Of a stretch of DNA of 64,000 bases, positions 61,191 through 64,000 are shown in pieces. The position numbers and the translations under genes were made by a program. The stretch's first letter is position 1. Every line of letters begins with the position of its first letter. Source of the DNA: RGIG9079 sp964567845 (GTDB lineage Bacteria > Bacteroidota > Bacteroidia > Bacteroidales > Marinifilaceae). The notes beneath the pieces are model-generated. The model had not been told where the DNA came from. It saw nothing but the letters and a program-made list of their open reading frames with translations, and did no database searches. The stretch covers positions 1 through 64,000 of the forward strand of contig CAZMOG010000001.1 in the NCBI GenBank assembly GCA_964567845.1, in the 5' to 3' direction.

Positions 61191-62635
61191 ATTTTTCTTC
61201 TTAATCGAGCCACAGGAATATCCATGGCATCTCTGTATTTTGCAATTGTTCTGCGCGCAACTTTATATCCCTTTTCCTGCATCAGACTCAGTAGGGTTTC
61301 ATCACTATAGGGGGCACTCTTATCCTCAGAATCAATAATTGTTCTAAGTACTTTCTTAACCTCCTCGACACTCACCTCTTCTCCGTTAGCATTTTCGATT
61401 CCTCGCGAGAAAAAGGCATTTAATGGGAATATTCCAAACCAGGTTTCAACATGTTTCGCATTTGCAACTCGCGATATTGTAGATATATCCAAACCCGTTA
61501 TGTCTGCAATATCTTTAAGTATTATCGGCTTTAAACAACTCTCATCACCATTCGAGAGAAAGAACTCTTTTTGAAGAGCCAATATTGCCTGCATTACCGC
61601 CATAAGAGTTGCATTTCTTTGGCGTACTATATCAATAAAACTCTTTGCATCACCCAGATTCTTTCTTACAAACGCCAAAGCCTCGCGATTACGGGCTGTA
61701 TTGCCACTACGCATATACTCCTCAAGCATATCCGTGTAGTGTTTACTTAAACGCAAGTCCGGCATTTCTCCACTGTTTAACCACAGAGCCAAATGTCCAT
61801 CTTGATTCTCTACAATAAAATCGGGAGTGATCTTTTGTGCCTCATCGCCCGATTCCGATGCCCCACCAGGCTTAGGATTCAATTTTTGAATCTCCTCTAC
61901 CGCCTCTCTCAACTCCTCCTCGGAACATTGTAGTTTGCGTATTATCTTTTGAAAATTCCTCTTCGAAAATTCATCAAATTGCTCCGACAATAACTCTTCG
62001 GCCAATTTCATTGTATCGGTTTGAGGTTCCTTTCTGCGCAATTGAATCAATAGACACTCCTGCAAATCGGTAGCTCCAACACCTGCCGGCTCAAACTCCT
62101 GAATCTCCTTAACAATGCGCTCAATGGTCTCTACGTCGGCATAAACGTTAAAGCGAAATGCCAAATCATCTGAGAGCTGCATAAAATCACGCCGCAAATA
62201 GCCATCACTATCCAAATTGCCAATTATAAACTCGGCAATCTTACGCTCCTCCTCGTTTAGCGATGTTACTGCAAGCTGCTCTATCAACGTTTCCCGGAAC
62301 GAGGTCTCTTGCTGGAATATCGGCTCACGATTATCACCGGAATCATAATGTCCGCTTCGGATATAGATTGGGTAATCAGGGTCATCGTCGGTTGGTGTGC
62401 TATCAATATCTAAAGAGCGGTCATCATCAAGAACAGGCTGTTCCTGCTCTTGATAATCAACCGCTCCGGCTTCGTCATCCGCACTAATCTCAAGGGCAGG
62501 ATTTGCCTCCAACTCCTCTTTGATGCGCTGCTCAAGCTGTATGTTGGGCAACTCAATCAACTTAACCAATTGCATTTGAGCAGGACTTATTTTAAGTCCC
62601 AACTTCTGCAAAAGTTGTTGATCCATGCCTGACAT
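61187..62635 (-). CDS. rpoN: RNA polymerase sigma-54 factor
   Basis: A 482-residue sigma-54. Region I, with LGLKISPAQMQLVKLIELPNIQLEQRIKEELEANPALE, binds activators; an acidic region II (about 50-110) follows; then the core-binding region and a helix-turn-helix (LKDIADITGLDISTISRVANAK). The C-terminal RpoN box is ARRTIAKYR, which reads the -24 element. It directs transcription that needs enhancer-binding ATPases. It lies 21 bp behind asnS and overlaps the PAP2-like gene by 4 bp. Confidence 0.96.
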   Translation of the reverse strand: MSGMDQQLLQKLGLKISPAQMQLVKLIELPNIQLEQRIKEELEANPALEISADDEAGAVDYQEQEQPVLDDDRSLDIDSTPTDDDPDYPIYIRSGHYDSGDNREPIFQQETSFRETLIEQLAVTSLNEEERKIAEFIIGNLDSDGYLRRDFMQLSDDLAFRFNVYADVETIERIVKEIQEFEPAGVGATDLQECLLIQLRRKEPQTDTMKLAEELLSEQFDEFSKRNFQKIIRKLQCSEEELREAVEEIQKLNPKPGGASESGDEAQKITPDFIVENQDGHLALWLNSGEMPDLRLSKHYTDMLEEYMRSGNTARNREALAFVRKNLGDAKSFIDIVRQRNATLMAVMQAILALQKEFFLSNGDESCLKPIILKDIADITGLDISTISRVANAKHVETWFGIFPLNAFFSRGIENANGEEVSVEEVKKVLRTIIDSEDKSAPYSDETLLSLMQEKGYKVARRTIAKYRDAMDIPVARLRRKI

Positions 62636-62656
62636 ATGCCTACAATATATTTATGT

Positions 62657-64000
62657 TTAGAACTCTGCGTTCTTTGGGAATCTTGGGAAAGGAATTACGT
62701 CGCGAATGTTTGTCATTCCGGTTACGAAAAGAAGCAAACGCTCAAATCCCAATCCAAATCCACTATGGGGTGCTGAACCATATCTGCGAGTATCCAGATA
62801 ATACTGCATACCCTCGACAGGAATTCCCACCTCGTTCATACGAGCTACCAACTTATCGTAATCCTCCTCGCGCTGAGAACCTCCTACAATCTCTCCAATT
62901 TGTGGGAACAATACATCCATTGCAGCAACTGTCTTACCATCAGGGTTCTGTTTCATATAGAAAGCCTTGATCTCCATTGGATAGTCGATAAGGATTACCG
63001 GCTTCTTGAAGTGCTTCTCTACCAAATAACGCTCGTGCTCGCTTTGTAAATCAACCCCCCACTCATTTACCGGATACTTGAACTTACCACTCTTGTTTGG
63101 CTTAGAGTTTTTCAAAATATCAATAGCCTCGGTATATGTCAAACGGACAAAGTCATTCTGAAGGACAAAACGAAGTTTCTCTACAAGCTCCATTGTACGC
63201 TCCTCTGCCTTCTTGTTCTTCTCCTCCTCTTGAAGACGCTTACTCAAGAACTGCAAATCATCCATGCAGTTATCCAACGCATACTGCAACAAATACTTCA
63301 AAAAGTCCTCGACCAAATCCATATTATCCTTCAAATCATAGAAGGCCATCTCGGGCTCAATCATCCAGAACTCAGACAAGTGGCGGCTTGTATTTGAATT
63401 CTCTGCGCGGAAAGTAGGTCCAAAGGTATAAATCTTACCAAGAGCCATTGCTCCCAACTCTCCCTCAAGCTGTCCGCTAACGGTCAAATTTGTAGCCTTG
63501 CCAAAGAAATCCTGCTTGTAATCAACAGAACCATCCTCGTTCAATGGTGGATTCTTAGGATCCAATGTTGTTACACGGAACATCTCTCCTGCACCCTCGC
63601 AATCCGATGCAGTAATCAATGGTGAGTTCCAATATACAAATCCATGCTCATTGAAATATTTGTGAATTGCAAATGCCATTGCATTTCTCATTCTGAAAAT
63701 TGCACCAAAAAGATTGGTACGCATACGCAAATGTGCAACCTCACGCAAAAACTCCAAACTGTGTTTCTTGGGCTGAATTGGATATGTTTCAGGATCTGCC
63801 TCGCCCATAACCGTCAACTCCTTTGCAATCACCTCGCAAGCTTGCCCACTACCTGCACTCGGTACCAACATACCTGTTACCGACAATGCTGCTCCTGTTG
63901 TTACCTTTTTCAATGGCTCCTCGCCAAAATTCTCAACATCGACAACAATCTGGATATTATTGATTGTTGAACCATCGTTCAACGCTATAAAGTTTACCTG
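62657..64000 (-). CDS. asnS: Asparagine-tRNA ligase, cut by the window edge
   Basis: The C-terminal 447 residues of a class II synthetase; the first 20 or so lie outside. The visible part begins in the OB-fold anticodon domain (VNFIALNDGSTINNIQIVVD), followed by the catalytic domain with motif 2 around FRAENSNTSRHLSEFWMIEPEMAF and motif 3 GFGLGFERLLLFVTG. An apparent start at 63982 is an internal TTG and not the gene start. It charges tRNA-Asn and heads the leftward operon with rpoN. Confidence 0.95.
   Translation of the reverse strand, partial: QVNFIALNDGSTINNIQIVVDVENFGEEPLKKVTTGAALSVTGMLVPSAGSGQACEVIAKELTVMGEADPETYPIQPKKHSLEFLREVAHLRMRTNLFGAIFRMRNAMAFAIHKYFNEHGFVYWNSPLITASDCEGAGEMFRVTTLDPKNPPLNEDGSVDYKQDFFGKATNLTVSGQLEGELGAMALGKIYTFGPTFRAENSNTSRHLSEFWMIEPEMAFYDLKDNMDLVEDFLKYLLQYALDNCMDDLQFLSKRLQEEEKNKKAEERTMELVEKLRFVLQNDFVRLTYTEAIDILKNSKPNKSGKFKYPVNEWGVDLQSEHERYLVEKHFKKPVILIDYPMEIKAFYMKQNPDGKTVAAMDVLFPQIGEIVGGSQREEDYDKLVARMNEVGIPVEGMQYYLDTRRYGSAPHSGFGLGFERLLLFVTGMTNIRDVIPFPRFPKNAEF

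Noticed and set aside
63820..63870. Possible repeat insertion in asnS encoding PSAGSGQA
   Set aside because: The segment aligns in length with the normal GQAxEV loop of AsnRS, so it looks like ordinary divergence.
63980..63982. Gene start of asnS at the internal TTG
   Set aside because: The frame is open to the window edge and the upstream codons (VNFIA) match the conserved AsnRS N-terminal region.

Overview
The window is a chromosomal segment from a member of the order Bacteroidales. It has the housekeeping content of that group (rbfA, pheS, leuS, prs, deoC, mutS, rpoN, asnS). Many start regions carry the Bacteroidetes -7 box TAnnTTTG, while Shine-Dalgarno sequences are mostly weak or absent. 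Genus and species cannot be fixed from what is visible.

Bases 1 to about 29,600 are the late half of a tailed, siphovirus-like prophage. It opens with an iteron-like repeat field, then head genes (S49 protease, scaffold-capsid, tail-tube candidate), a terminase and portal block, neck genes, the tape measure, distal tail genes, fibres and a lysis cassette. It ends with an integrase next to a tRNA-Pro(CGG) gene. The protease/capsid block lies before the terminase/portal block, the reverse of the usual order. The repressor and replication region and the left attachment site lie outside the window. Accessory cargo sits between the late genes: a hicAB toxin-antitoxin pair on the opposite strand, a three-gene module ending in a DUF6941-like protein, a GC-rich pair of small genes behind a structured leader, and a single membrane-protein gene. 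The lysis cassette contains a HExxH membrane protein, a holin, an M23 endolysin and a candidate unimolecular spanin.

Bases 29,600 to 47,750 are host core genes. They run rbfA, a LolC/E-like permease, a cyclophilin and a VanZ-like gene, then pheS and a sodium/solute symporter. Facing them are xylB and prs. A CotH lipoprotein and leuS follow, and directly behind leuS comes a metal-efflux operon of a Cys/His-rich exported protein, a His-rich CusB-like adaptor, a CusA-like pump and a TolC-like channel.

Bases 47,800 to 50,000 form a strongly AT-rich island. It holds an orphan Rhs-type tip with a metalloprotease toxin domain, overlapped by a gene for an exported protein of unknown function. This is the best toxin/partner candidate in the host part. 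From 50,000 to the end come an MMPL/RND exporter, tRNA-Arg(CCT), a polyprenyl synthase, dCMP deaminase, a CtpA-type protease, deoC, mutS, and a leftward operon asnS-rpoN-PAP2-SPOR lipoprotein-cyclophilin. asnS is cut by the window edge.
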